Part shown: positions 52,319-63,514 of the stretch, in pieces
Layout: each line of letters begins with the position of its first letter
Position numbering within the stretch: the stretch's first letter is position 1
NCBI GenBank assembly: GCA_019915015.1
Contig: JAHBBC010000010.1
Location: 558,001-622,000 of the forward strand
Source: Auriscalpium vulgare
Taxonomy: Eukaryota > Basidiomycota > Agaricomycetes > Russulales > Auriscalpiaceae
Direction of reading: 5' to 3'
DNA: 64,000 bases
Made by a program: the position numbers and the translations under genes
Notes under the pieces: model-generated
Told to the model about the DNA's origin: nothing
Databases searched by the model: none
The model's input: only the letters and a program-made list of their open reading frames with translations

Positions 52319-53167
52319 TGATGAGATGAACCCTGGGGGAGGCCCCGGGAACGTCGATAGAAATGGAGGGAGCGAGCAGCCAACCGCTGGCCCAAGAGGT
52401 AGTGGGTCGGAGGAAGAAACCCAAGATCGCGACCGTGCCCCGAACAAACCACCCAGGACCCCGCGGGTCCTGCCCTCGTCCTGCGGCCCTCTCTCTCTCT
52501 CTCTCTCCGCTCCCGTCCGACCGTCGCACGTTGCGTCTCTTCCCACACTACTCGGTGCGACCCTCCCGTCTGTCGCCGCCGGTCCGTCCTAGTTGCGGAG
52601 TCGCCTTTGCCGTCCGACCGTCCGACCTGTGTCCCCGCGCTTGTACCGTCCGAGCCGCTATCCTGGGATATAAACGTCAGTCATAAAACCTACCACACTG
52701 TATCACTCCAGTCTGTGGTTGAGTCGGGGCAGCGTAGCCCGTGGTATCGCAAAGGTGGCGCGACCCGGATGTCGCTACGGCTTCCTGGTTTAAGGCATCG
52801 TGTCGGGCTGGTCTGGCGGTGTCGCGTCGTGCGGTGCTCTCTGTGAAGCAGGAACGAAAGGTGTAGTCTCGGGTGTAGGCCCAAGGTCCAAAAGTGTCCC
52901 TACAACAAGTCGAATCGCGTCTATATACCGCTGCTTCGTCAGCTCTTCCCACGCGTCTGCGCTCCTACGCGTCCTACCAAGTTCCGCGCCCGACCGTTCC
53001 GACTCCCTACCTCGGCTCTCCGTCTCCTCCCCGGACGCTCGCTTGCTTTGTGCTGTCCCGTGGTCGTGCCGGTGCCGCGACGCCTGTGGGGCGTCTCGGG
53101 GGTGTGTGTCTTGGTGTAGCGGTGTGATTGGTCCGTTTCGGTGCCTGTAGCGCTGCGGGTCCCATCA
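52319..53167 (-). repeat. Gypsy element 5' LTR
   Basis: 849 bp. It contains a TATATA in both orientations (about 52920) and a (TC)n run (about 52483-52507). It ends at the CCGC target site and the DNA-element sequence. Confidence 0.9.
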
Positions 53168-53177
53168 CCGCATCCGC

Positions 53178-53310
53178 GATATCCGTGTGGAAGTCCACGC
53201 AGATATCTGTGTGGATGTACGCACGGATATCTGTGTGGATGTACACACGGATATCTGTGCGTTGACAAGGATATCTATGCGGTAAGCTCACTTGGATATC
53301 TGTGTAGTGC
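53178..53310 (-). repeat. Right subterminal GGATATC repeats
   Basis: Units such as GGATATCTGTGTGGATGTAC recur about every 24 bp from 53180 to 53305. Subterminal repeats of this kind are typical transposase-binding sites of hAT-, CACTA- and Mule-like elements; the assignment here is inference. Confidence 0.6.
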
Positions 53311-53371
53311 GGGCAGCTAACGACGTGGCATTGTTTGTATATATACGACATCATGAATCTACTACACGATC

Positions 53372-53435
53372 GCCCCCCGCCGCAGATTGATCTGTTGCGG
53401 CTATAATCCGCCTCAGATTGATCCGGGCAACTGAA
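53372..53435 (-). repeat. Right terminal inverted repeat of the DNA element
   Basis: Inverted copy of 31907-31970: TTCAGTTG, then GATCAATCTGAGGCGG, the TTATAGCCGC block and GATCAATCTGCGGCGG. Confidence 0.65.
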
Positions 53436-53595
53436 CATCTTGGCATATTTTGAGCGAGGCCTCCAGTAAATGCACAACAAATAAACCCGACCATGCTGCA
53501 CCAGTCTCACATTAGAATATGGGCACAACAATTCTACATATTCAGTTAAACATCCCGGTAAGTACGTATTTCTAAAAGCCCGTATTTTGTCTTCA

Positions 53596-54318
53596 TCACT
53601 GAGCAAGGCGCGTCATGATATCGACCAGCCTCCTGATCTCCTCGTGAAATCGGTGCGCACTCGTCTGTGTGTTGGTCGTCCTGTCCCGGAGATCCGTCCA
53701 ATTGGTCAACACAACTCTGCCACTCAACGCCCGTGGTCCCCACCCATCGTCCTCCGGCCTCAACCTGGCGTACTCCAGCATGACATTGCTCGCGCCGATG
53801 TAGCCGAGCGTCATCCCCTGGCGATGCAACGCCGAACCGAGCTGCTGCAGTGACCCAGCAGCCCGCGCCAGCACCCCGCGGGAATACGGCCCGCCGCTCG
53901 AGAGGGATTGGACGCTGCTGCCGTCCACGGCCGCCATGAGGAGTGCGGGGATCTCCATCTCCCTGCGCACGTACACGATGCCCGGCACGACGAAAGACGG
54001 GGCGACGACCGCGCCGTTGAACGGGCGCAGGACGCGCTGCAGGACCGCGAGGTTTTGCAGGTCTGCGTCGCGCACTCGCTCGCCGTTTTCGAAGGGGTAG
54101 AGTCGGAGGACGAGCGACGGGCCCACTTGCGTGGCGTCCAAGGCCGGAATGCCCGCCTGCGAGAGCTGCCCGCGGGAGTTGTGGACGACCCAGATGTTCA
54201 TCTCTTGGCTGAGGGTCGTGCTCCGCACGGTGAAATTGAGCTCGGGCGCCGGGTCACGATCTTGGGGGAGGAAGCGGACGTGCTTCCAGTGGATGAAAGA
54301 AAGATCTGGAGGAGACAT
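53596..54318 (-). CDS. Pseudokinase-like protein, copy B (240 aa)
   Basis: Intronless, from MSPPDLSFIHWKHVRFLP at 54318. It is the paralogue of 1552-2283. The region LGSALHRQGMTLGYIGASNV (160-179) sits where kinases have HGDhxxxN, and RVVLTNWTDL (201-210) where the DFG/DW motif would be; both catalytic Asp are absent, in agreement with copy A. Family members may bind ligands or act as scaffolds; the function is unknown. It lies downstream of the F-box gene on the same strand (about 530 bp) and close to the right edge of the transposon nest. Confidence 0.65.
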   Translation of the reverse strand: MSPPDLSFIHWKHVRFLPQDRDPAPELNFTVRSTTLSQEMNIWVVHNSRGQLSQAGIPALDATQVGPSLVLRLYPFENGERVRDADLQNLAVLQRVLRPFNGAVVAPSFVVPGIVYVRREMEIPALLMAAVDGSSVQSLSSGGPYSRGVLARAAGSLQQLGSALHRQGMTLGYIGASNVMLEYARLRPEDDGWGPRALSGRVVLTNWTDLRDRTTNTQTSAHRFHEEIRRLVDIMTRLAQ

Positions 54319-54846
54319 TGGTAGGTGTGAGTGGGTGAGGGTGGTGTTCGGTGGGATGCAGGAGTCGTGTTTGCTGCGAAAGGTCGTCGCAGCGGGCCTT
54401 CTTATATATATCTTCGTCCGTCCATGTCCGTCGCGAACCGCCAAAGGATCGTCTTCGAAAATACAAAGATGACGGAGAGTGTGGTCGTTGAGACGGTGAG
54501 CATGCATTGTTCCGTCGGTCCGTGCTTCTGAGCCGGCCACATCCTGCCCTTCCTGGCCGCGCCGCCGCCCGAGTTGCCATTGTGTCGACTACCTGGCCAT
54601 CTCGAAGTAATGAGCTTCTGCGACCGCCAATTTCTCCGCAAGCACTTCGTTCTGGTCTGGCGGAAGCGGCGGCGAGGACAGAACGAGCGTCGGCTTGGAC
54701 GTGACCTGGAAGGGAGAACTTCGTCAGGCTTCGACACAGCTTAATGAGATGAAAGTTCACGTACCATTTCACGGCCACACGGCCCCAGTGCGGGCCACAG
54801 TTTTGCAGACTATCCGATCTTTGGCCATTGTCGGCAATGGACATGG

Positions 54847-55933
54847 TCAAATCCAGTCGACGCATCGCGGACGCTGTGAAGAAACGATCAACACGGATCC
54901 GACTGCATTGGGATGGGAAACTCACTGGGAAATGAAGCGGCGTCTCGTATGTCACAAATTCAACGTCCATCTCACGGCAAGCCTCCCTGAGCGCGGCCTG
55001 CGTCTTCGTTAGCAGGTTCAGTCGTGTCACAGTCACCAGCTCGATATCATCCAACACACGAAGCGCCGCCACGAAAAAAGAGACGTCCTTCTGCGAAGGT
55101 GCACCATAGTAAGAGTTGGGCTCGTAGTGGTATCCGACATGCCGCAAGGCGCGTGGGAGGGAGATGCCGTGAACAGGGAGGTCGTTGAACACGATGCTCT
55201 CGAGCTGCCGGAGCTGCTCGAGAACCTCCGCAGGAGGCAAGGGCCCGTGGACTACCAGCGTGCGAAGCTGCGGCAACAAGCCTGATGCACATAGATGGTC
55301 GCTGGGAATTCCTGTCCCAAACAACTCGAGGTCGTGCAGGGCAGGTAGGTCGTGGGCCGCAGAGAAGATACGGCTCATTACAGCCGGGGGAAAGGACAGC
55401 GACGTAACACCGCTGGGCAGTCTGACCGGCGGGCCCTCCATTAAGACGAACCGGACAATGTCAACGGCGCGCAGAGTCGGCCACATGCTCCATATGCCGG
55501 CAACATCTTCCAAAACACCGATGACGCTGAAGTACTGGATGTCCTGGGAGATCGCGAGTTCACGTATGCGGAACATGAAATAGGCGTCCACAGCGTGACC
55601 AGAGATGACTCCAGCGACGTGCGGGCACAGCTCGAGCAGCGGGACGTCGAAGGGGTCCGGTTCGACCTTGAGGTAGATGGTGCGGACATGCGCGGCGAGG
55701 TGCGGGCGTGTGCGGAGGATGTCTACGAGCAGCGAGATGTAGGGACGAGATTCATCCATGTGCATTTGGCGTGGTACGCGGCGGAAGAGGAGGCGTTGCG
55801 CGATGGGCCTCCATGCCCTACACACGAGGGCGCATGCGAGGAGGGTGCTGTAGTCAATATCGATTCCATGCTGAGAGTGCCTATACACCCATTCCACGAC
55901 AAGGACCTGGAGCTCCAGAGGGATGATAGCCAT
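54847..55933 (-). CDS. F-box/LRR-type protein, copy B (about 344 aa)
   Basis: Exon 1 is 55933-54926: MAIIPLELQVLVVEWVYRHS, CALVCRAWRPIAQRLLFRRV (F-box core), then leucine-rich segments (LQLRTLVVHGPL-like, LRALRHVGYHY). The donor is CCA|GTGAGT; the acceptor TTCACAG leads to a short exon 54873-54847 (RPRCVDWI, stop). An alternative splice in another phase is possible. F-box proteins bring substrates to SCF ubiquitin ligases; substrate unknown. The start matches the copy at 1-449. The frame runs far beyond the true end into the next gene, which is coincidental. Confidence 0.65.
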
Positions 55934-56420
55934 GTGATGATTGTACTCGATTTGTCCTGAACAAAACACGACATAGTCAGATGAGAAGAGCGGGCATATC
56001 GCTGGACTCTGGGGCTACACACCTAGATATGACGCTCAATTCTGCGGGCCCTTCGTGAAGGCCTGGAGGTTGGGTGGACACAATATTGAGTGCCAGGTCA
56101 CTGAGACGGTGGTGACGAGGGGAGCAAAGTCGCAGTCGCAGAGCTCAGGTAGTTGTGAGGGACGATTCAATGTTTCCGCGTTGCTTGTGCGAGGAGAACG
56201 GCGTCGAATAGTTGGCCGAAAGCCCGAATGGTAATATCAAGAGGAGAGTTGCGGCGGCGCCAGAGGTCGAGAGGCTAGCAGATGATCTGATTAGATCTGC
56301 AACTGCGCACCTTCAACTTGAACTAAATCCAGTTGCCCTCAGCGTCGTCTTCATCGTTCGCCCCCTTCGAATTCTAGCTTCAAGCCGACGACGAGATTCA
56401 GCTGCAGCTCCTGCGCTTTG
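55560..56420. repeat. Segmental duplication, copy B (matches 1-960)
   Basis: Includes the F-box 5' part, the spacer with GGGGCTACACACCTAGAT and the relic exon at about 56150-56260 on the minus strand. Order and orientation as in copy A. Confidence 0.7.
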
Positions 56421-57243
56421 GCCTCAACGAAATGAAAGATACATACTCCTCGAGCACGAAACGGCCGACCGACAGGTGCGTCCGCTACGCTATCTGTCCC
56501 CTCCGACCTCGCTGATACATAACGCGCGGTGTTAGCTGAGCAGTAGCATGACGACGTGGCTCGCAGGAAGGCGATATGGCGGAATGTCCTGCGCCGAGAT
56601 CACAACTGACTCGGAGTGGCCCGAGCCCAGCGACTCACCTCACGTAGTCTGGCGGGCCGTAAGTACTCGCCAGCGAACTAACTGTCCATTCAATATTGTC
56701 TCGTCGCGTCCTGGGTCTAGTACCTGCTCATCGTCACGTGGTCTCTGTGCATGTGATGCGTACGTACTGTGTCTTTCCCGGACTTGCCGTTTTGCTTCCA
56801 CGCTTTCACGTCTCCCCATCATCCGTCGTTCATGACTATCCTCAACCCGCTTCTTAGCTAGTAAGTAAGAGCAGTATTCGCGCACTGGTGCGATGGAGAA
56901 GTGACAGAGCCGGGCCTCGGCTTCCACGGCCCTGGTTTCAATGCTGTCCAGTGCGTCATCCTCTCCATTCATTGTATTTGCAAGTAGCATATACTCATGC
57001 CAGCGTGGCCTCTACAGTACTGTGCTTATGCGCAGGCTGTGGATAATATACCGCAAAGTCTCTGTCGTTCTTTCCAATTGCGATGACGACGCCGTTTTCC
57101 CTTTGTCGCTGGGATCATCGGCAATCCATTCGTCAGTCCGTTGGTTCAAGTTGGAATGGGCTATAAATCTCCTCAGGCTGCGCCCGTCGTGTCTCAACAT
57201 CCCTGTTCTAAACCCCACTTCACACACCCAAATCCCACATACC
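56421..57243. other. Intergenic region, promoter of the next gene
   Basis: No gene assembled. A good TATA box (GGCTATAAATC, about 57161-57171) lies about 75 bp upstream of the ATG at 57244. Confidence 0.5.
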
Positions 57244-57905
57244 ATGCTTCACCACATCGTCCAAGGTCTCTCCCTGGGAGTCAATATGGTCAGGAAGGGG
57301 CAGGCGCACAAGCCTGCACAGTCTCCTCACTCCGTCACGTTTGAGACGGAACTCCACATCCGTCTCGGTGCTCTCGCGCCCCAGAACAGCTCCCCGATCG
57401 CGTACCTGTCCTTCAAAGGGTACCGCACCATCGGTGAGCAAGTCCTTCTTCCGCATTCCAGTCCAATATTCATTTCGTTTGCTGCGATACAGAGAGAGTT
57501 CGCCGCCTCGTCCAGGGCGCAAAGCCGACGAAGGAGTTCACGACGGCTCCTCCCCCCTCCCGCCAGCCGTCTCTCATCGTCCCCACCATCGTCATCACGC
57601 GAGCAGTCAAAGAGCGCAAGCGCAAGCGCTCGAAAAAGGCGCCGAAGCCCGACACCCGCCTGCTGTGTGCGCCCGCCGTCAACAAGCGCGGCCGCGCCCG
57701 CGAAGCTCGCACCCTCCCGTCGGCGAAGCCGCTGCCGACGCGCCCTCTGCCTCCGATCCCTTCGTACAATTCCGGCCTCGCCTTCTACGCCGATCACTAC
57801 AAGGATTGGTACTTGAACAGCCCGGAGATCATGGAGGTCAGCAGGAGCGTCGAGGAGACCGTCGGGCTCATACTGGAGGAGGAGGAGCTCATGCTCCTCC
57901 TCTGA
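57244..57905 (+). CDS. Small basic protein of unknown function (200 aa, two exons)
   Basis: Exon 1 is 57244-57433 (MLHHIVQGLSLGVNMVRKGQ...SFKGYRTI), intron 57434-57492 (GTGAGC...ATACAG), exon 2 57493-57905. Phases agree (split Glu codon). The middle is very basic (VKERKRKRSKKAPK, a likely nuclear signal) and Pro-rich. The C-terminus has an aromatic patch (YADHYKDWYLNSPE) and ends in an acidic/Leu run (LILEEEELMLLL). No family recognised. TATA box present. Codon use fits the GC-rich host genes. Confidence 0.6.
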
Positions 57906-58079
57906 GGGGCTGGGCGGAGCGTCCGCGCGCATCTGCGGACGCTCGGGGAAGGAGGGCGATACCCTTCCCGCAGAAGTGAGTCTTCTCATCTTCCATATCC
58001 TCGCACGTATTGACCGCCGCTCCCCAACAGAAACAGAAAATTGAAAAAAAAGAAATTCCACTTTCGTGCGCGGCGTTGT

Positions 58080-58830
58080 CAAGGAGTCCTTGGTTGCAGT
58101 GTGCCGGACTGTAGCTGGGTTCTCTTTGGGATGTAAAGCGCAGCTGATTCGGACCACATCTTGGTGAGTTTCTGTCTATCCTGCCCTATTCACGACTTGA
58201 CGTTTTGCGCGCATCAGGACTGCGCGGGGGCGGTCGAAGTGTGAAATCGTGCGCGAGCCTTGCATTCAGGGTCTTTGATGCGGTCTGCCGGGGCCGTGTC
58301 TGGGATTTTGAGCTGCAAGGTGTAGCGCAGCGGGGCTTTCTTCGTGTCGGGGTAAGCGTATTCTGGTGCATCATGCCAGTGCGACAGGGGTCTGACAGAG
58401 CCACAGGCTGCCTCTCGACTCGCGAAGCAAGACCTCAAACCTCACGTCTTAGGACCTGCGACCTGAATCGGCAGTCAGGTTAGCCCTCGCACCTTCCTCT
58501 TCTTTGATCTGAGCCTTACTGTTCTATCCAGGTCGTGCGCTCGTTAAAGAGTCCAGCTACAGTGGCGGACTGTAGTCTAGCTGTCTCGCTCGGCGCCTCT
58601 CAGCACTCCTCAACGCACCTCTCGGTAAGTCTTGACGCCTACCACTACCACGCTTCGCCCTCATTGCCCCCTGTACATCTGAATTATAGCTCCGACGTGT
58701 CGACTGGCGAAGAATGCGCGAACCTTGCGCTCGAACTTCCGGGGCGGTCGGCCGGGGCCGTGTCTGGGTTCTGGGTTGCGGGGTGTAGCGCAGCGGCTCT
58801 ACTTCAAATCCGGGTATGTCTAGTCGCGAC
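58080..58830. repeat. Degenerate tandem repeats, possibly non-coding exons
   Basis: Two good copies of a unit with GCCGGGGCCGTGTCTGGG, then GGTGTAGCGCAGCGG, at about 58240-58336 and 58715-58796. A weaker copy lies near 58105-58145 (GTAGCTGGGTTCTC, TAAAGCGCAGC). Each good copy is followed by a GTAAG or GTATG donor-like word. No continuous reading frame supports a protein. Confidence 0.4.
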
Positions 58831-60040
58831 ACTTGCTCATGCGGGCTGACACCGTTTGTCAGGACTTGAAGACCTTGGGAGAGGTGTGCTTTGGTACGTA
58901 GGTACGTGGCTATCCTTCTTGTATCTCTAGGTCCCAGGCACGCTGTTCGTCGCACCGGCTCCGGTCAGTAATGTTGCATCGTACCGTCCTTCTCTCGTCT
59001 AATATAACGCCACAGCGAAGCGGGTCTCGTTCAAGACGTCGAGAATCAAGCGCCCCCTCTCGGAGCCGGTTAAAGCGGCTTGCGCCTGTGGAGCTGCGGG
59101 CTGTCGTCCGGGGGCAGTCTGCAGGCTCTCAGATGCAAGTCGGGCGCGGCGCTCCGCCTCGGAGAGGCGGGTAAGTGTCCTTTTCATTCAGGGTCTCGCT
59201 GGAGCTAACGAGTATTACATGCCGCCGCCTTCCTCATAACAGCGCATTTGGGGGTCACGAAGTGAGTTTCTTTGCTTCGTGGCTCTTCCTTATCAATGCG
59301 AGTTGCATGATCGTCCTGTATGAGCCTCATGAGAGAGTCCTTTGGGTTATAGTATTCAGAACTAAAGTTTTGGTGCTGCTGGCGTGCGCGATGGATCTGA
59401 GAAAGAGTTAGTTGAGGGACGTACCCTCGTATCTAAAGGGCCGGTCCGTAAGATTTATTTCATCGCTGACGGTGGTCGCGGGTCTGTGTCGCCGGAACGC
59501 CATATCCGCTTGCGCTCGCCGAGATACCCAGCCGCATGCGGCTTTAGTTCTCGCTGACTCTGCAGGAAGTTAAGTAAGTAATCGAGGGTCACAAGTACTG
59601 ACTGACTAGAATAGTGATTTGATTAGCATCGTAAGTATGACATGGTGTTGTACAATGCGACTAACGAGCGGACGGACTAGTGGGCTTGCTACTACTAGGG
59701 GAAGCGACACAAACGGAGCTGGGAGTACATGTACGATGCCTACAAGGTCATTGGGTGACATGGATACGGGGAAGACGGGTAATGAGGGACATGGCCTCGA
59801 GCCTACGCTCGAGATAGGGGATTAGAAGCAAAGAAAAGTGAGTGAGTGACGGTCGCGGGGTATATCGACGACATAAAGATAAGCAGAGACAAGAAAACCG
59901 GAAGAGTCGGATGACATAGTGAACATCAATAGGGCACCTGGTCGGGAGGGCGTGGAGTGGCGGTTGTCATACATATAGGAAATGGAAAAATGTAAGAAAA
60001 AAGGGAAAAGAAACAAGAATGGGCGATCTGGGGGAAAGGC
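58831..60040. other. No gene seen
   Basis: 3' flank of the coiled-coil gene (minus strand) and unassigned sequence; short frames only. Confidence 0.35.
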
Positions 60041-63000
60041 TCATGTCGGCCACCCGCGCGCGATGCGTGCAGCCCCAAAGCCCAGTCGTCCCAGAAGGTT
60101 CCACACCGCCGTCGTGCCGTCATTCGGGAAGCCCTCGCCGCCCGGCCGCATGGTGTTGAAGCTCGTCCACGCCGCACGGTCGTAGTACGTCGGCCCGCCC
60201 GGCACTGCGTAGTGGTGCGCGAGGAACGGGCTCATCGCGAACAGCACCATCGCTGACGCGCCGACGCACACAAGCGCGTGCGAGGCGACGCCGCCCCATG
60301 GGACGGGCCCGCCCTCGCCGCCGGGGTACACATAGGTGTTGTAGATGTTGTAGAACCGGCTGCGCCGTCGGGCGCTGTCTTTTGAGGCGCGCGGCGCACC
60401 TTCGACGGCCTTGTCGATGACGAGACAATCGATGCCAAGCTCCTCCTTGAGCGCGCGCCACTCTTCCGCGGTCTCGGCGGAGACGGTTCCAGATGGTTGC
60501 AATGGAATGTGCATGCCCTTGTGCCACTTTTTGAGCGTCTCCGCTGCGATGCGCAGGTCGCGACGGGTTTGGGGATCGGAGATGTGCGAGAAGGAGAGGT
60601 CGTCGGTGTCAAGAACATGCTCAAGATCGTGGAAAAGGGGTTCCTTGGTAACTTGGTTGTAGGCCGGCGGTGAGTCGGTGGGGGTGGTGGGGTTGAGAAG
60701 TTCGAGGGGTGTCGGCTTGGCTTTGGGCGTAGGGGGCTGCACAGTCGACGACGACGAAGCGAGCGCCTCTTCGTCAGCGGGCGACGGAGAGCGGGAGAGC
60801 TCTTCGTCCACCGCTTCGGTCTGGATCTCCATGTGTGCCATCGGCTTGGGTATCGGGGTATCTGTCTGGATTTCGGATGTCGCCGTGGGGGTATCTTCTG
60901 TTTGCATGCTGAAGGACGCGGTGAGGACTTTTGGCTCGGGGTCGGTTTGCGTAGTCGACGATACAGCAAACAGCGCGCCATCATACTGGGTGTATGCATT
61001 GCTGTACTCGCGGTTATCTTCGATCGTGACCGGCTCCATCTTGTTTGCCTTACTCGCACCGCGCTGTGGGGTCATGATCAGCAATGTAGCGTGGCCAACG
61101 TACGCGATGACTTACCCGCTTCTTGCGAGTGATGATCGTCTGAATGACGTCCTCGCCCTCTGTATCCTCGTCGGCAACCTCGATTTGCAGGTCCTTCAAC
61201 GTGGTACTCGGTTCCTCCTCCTCTTCCTCCTCGTCCATCCAACCACCCCCATCCCGCATCTTGCTGAGCAGCTCCGCCCCAAGGCTCTTGCTTACGCTGT
61301 TTTGCGCGCTCGAGCTGCCACTGCCGGCGCCGACTGTGTTGCTGGTGAGACCGCTACGAAGCTCGTCCATGTCGAAGCGCATGCGGTCGATCGTCTCCTT
61401 CAGCATCAAGTTCTCCTGCTTTTGCTCATCGAGCGACGCCTGGGCTTGTTGCGCGATCGCCAGCTCTTGCTCGAGCAATGCGAAGCGATCTTCGAATGCG
61501 TCGTGTTCCTTGGCGAGCTTGCTGTTCTCCAGTGATTGCAGCGCCATGCCCTCGCGAGATTCCTTGAGCTCGTCATCCTTGCGGCGTATGGAGTTGCGGA
61601 GATCTTCGGCCTCGCCTTACCGCACATGTCAGAATCTGCCTCAAACGGATGTTGTAAAGTCGACGTACTGAGTTGCTCCGCATATTGCTTCTGCAGGCTG
61701 GTGTACGAAGACCGAGACGTGTCCAGGGATTTCTGCACCTTCGCGATTTCGGTCTCGAGCACCGATATCTGGACAAGGTTTGTCCGCTGCGTGTGCGAGT
61801 CAGTGTGCATACAGCAGTGAGCTGGAAATCGTTGCGTACCTCCTTACTCCTAAGCTCCTTTTCCTCCCGTTTCGCAGCACTCAACTCCGTCCGCGCTTCC
61901 TCAAGCCTTGCCTCCATTTCCTCCAATTCTGCCTCATGATCAGCGAGTTTACGTTGGAGTGTACGTTCCGCGTCAAAGAGCTTCTTCCCCAGGTCGCCGT
62001 TGATGCGTTGCAAGGCCTCAAGGCGCTCCGAGGGCTCCATAGAGACAGTCGATGAAGCGGCCGAACGATCATACACCAGACCAAGAGCCGACTCATCCTC
62101 GTCCGAATCCGAGTCGGACGCATGGCGAGGCATAGGGAGTGAAGTGATTGTCGCGTCGAACGAATCGTACATGGAGTTCGAGAGGTCCAAATCAGGCGGT
62201 GAGCGGCGCGGCGGGGAGGTGGGGTCCTCGTCGTAGCTGTCGTAGTTATTGAAGCCGCTGAAGTGCGATTGTGGTTGCGACTGGGCGCGCGAGTGAGGGC
62301 GAGAGGGTGGGCTGACCATGGGTGGCGAGCTGATGCCACTAAGGCTTGATTGTGGAGAAAACGCAGAGTCCCCTGGCGAGGTCGGATTTGAGGGCGTGCG
62401 CTTACGTCCAGGGGTACGTCCGGAGGGCAGGGACTACAGTACCATATACATAGTGTCAGTCAACAAAGCAACAACGGGTGCTCCCGATGATTTGACACGC
62501 ACCTCAGAATCGCTAGCCGAGCGACTGTGACTGCCCGCGTCGCTCTTCCTGCGGCTCGGCGCGACTGGCCGCTTCGTCCAGCTGGAAGGTGCCGTCGCAC
62601 CGAGCGGGGTGCTGCGCTGGCGCTTTTGCACGTCGAATGGCGACTCCTTCGATACAGGCGTCTTAGGCACCGGCCCCCCGCGGCTTGGGGGACGGCTAGG
62701 GGGGCGACTGGAGGACGAGGGCTGGTAGTACGTGCCGGCGGAGCCATTGCTTGACGAGCGCGAATGGCGGCCGGCATCGCGCTCGTCACCGCGTCCGCGC
62801 TCCCAATCATCACCAGAGGACTCCGGGGATGGACTGGATTGTGGGCTGCCAGACGTGCGCATCGCGACGAGCGCGAGGATGGTTGGGGTGTGGCTTCCAG
62901 TCCGGGGATGTCTCGACAAGATGCAGGAAGGTGTTCATCTCGTCGGTCGCGAGGAGTTCGAGGCCATATTCTTGACGGTACGTCTCAAATACGTCTGGGA

Positions 63001-63184
63001 GGTACTTGGCTGGCAGAACGGGTTCGTCGTCCGCGTTGACGTAGCATTGGGGGTGTTCGCGGAAGATGTCATGGAGTTCTTGTTCGATTTCAACGATGGA
63101 TTGTCGGTTGCGACCGAAGTTTGACTGAACAAATAGTTAGAGCACGCGTTGTACAGGCAGCTTGACACTCACTGAGTCGGCCAT
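60041..63184 (-). CDS. Conserved-looking coiled-coil protein with C-terminal membrane anchor (about 955 aa)
   Basis: Six exons: 63184-63173 (MADS), 63124-62503, 62433-61840, 61786-61669, 61615-61116, 61063-60041. Exon 2 starts SNFGRNRQSIVEIEQELHDI and contains a folded N-terminal domain, then Ser/Pro/Arg-rich disorder. Exons 3-5 carry long coiled coils (RLEALQRINGDLGKKLFDAE, then LEEMEARLEEAR, then FALLEQELAIAQQAQASL). Exon 6 has repeated xIQTExx/MQTE phrases and a hydrophobic helix (ALVCVGASAMVLFAMSPFL, about 60275-60220) and ends LGFGAARIARGWPT. It could be an organelle or nuclear-positioning tether; not established. In exon 2 the frame must shift by one base near 62880-62930 (SPDWKPH against SHTPTILALVAMRT), from an error, a polymorphism or an undetected intron. 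Confidence 0.6.
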
Positions 63185-63514
63185 TGGGAAGAGATGATGT
63201 TGAAAGGGGAGAACAGCTGGAGCGCGGAACAGACAGCCAACATTATAATTCCAGCGCGTCTTGATTACGTAAACAATGTGTTCAGCTTCAGCGCTTCTGC
63301 CCCATCCTTTCCCCATTGTCCTCCCCCGCATTGATGTCAGCGACGAGTTCTCAAGCAAGGCGGGGCGGGATGGACGACTCTCGATCACTTGGCCACGGCG
63401 CGGTGGTCCCTCAGCATGAAGCTAAGTATGTACACACGAAAACTTGACGAAAACTTTCACGTTTTCGTGCTAGAGATTTCATACAGATACACTGTACAGA
63501 CATGGAACGTAAAC
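63185..63514. promoter_or_regulatory. Promoter region of the coiled-co protein gene
   Basis: 330 bp between the stop of the synthase gene and the ATG at 63184, both on the minus strand. No clear TATA. Confidence 0.4.

Larger units (their letters stand above)
38802..53167 (-). mobile_element. 14.4-kb Ty3/gypsy element with antisense accessory genes
   Basis: LTRs of 849 bp (38802-39650 and 52319-53167), TGATG...CATCA ended, appear identical. The 4-bp target duplication CCGC stands at 38798-38801 and 53168-53171. In element sense (minus): 5' LTR, primer site, gag-protease (52269-49087), pol (49207/49078-45419), a 5.8-kb accessory region carrying three spliced genes on the opposite strand, a polypurine tract, 3' LTR. 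RT precedes integrase, which places it in Ty3/gypsy (Metaviridae). It is unusually long for a fungal gypsy element. Open frames and identical LTRs suggest a young, perhaps active copy. Confidence 0.93.
31907..53435. mobile_element. DNA transposon with ~64-bp TIRs, split by Copia-2 and the gypsy element
   Basis: The left end (31907 rightwards) and right end (53435 leftwards) match as inverted repeats over about 64 bp with about 8 mismatches, starting TTCAGTTG. Removing Copia-2 and the gypsy element (each with its own target duplication) leaves an element of about 1.15 kb without coding capacity, i.e. non-autonomous. Both subterminal zones carry repeated GGATATC motifs. No target-site duplication was found outside the TIRs, so the exact ends are uncertain. 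Confidence 0.6.

Noticed and set aside
54254..54846. Extension of the F-box frame to 571 codons
   Set aside because: The extension runs antisense-like through the spacer and into the start of the pseudokinase gene. A GTGAGT donor and TTCACAG acceptor give a short terminal exon instead.
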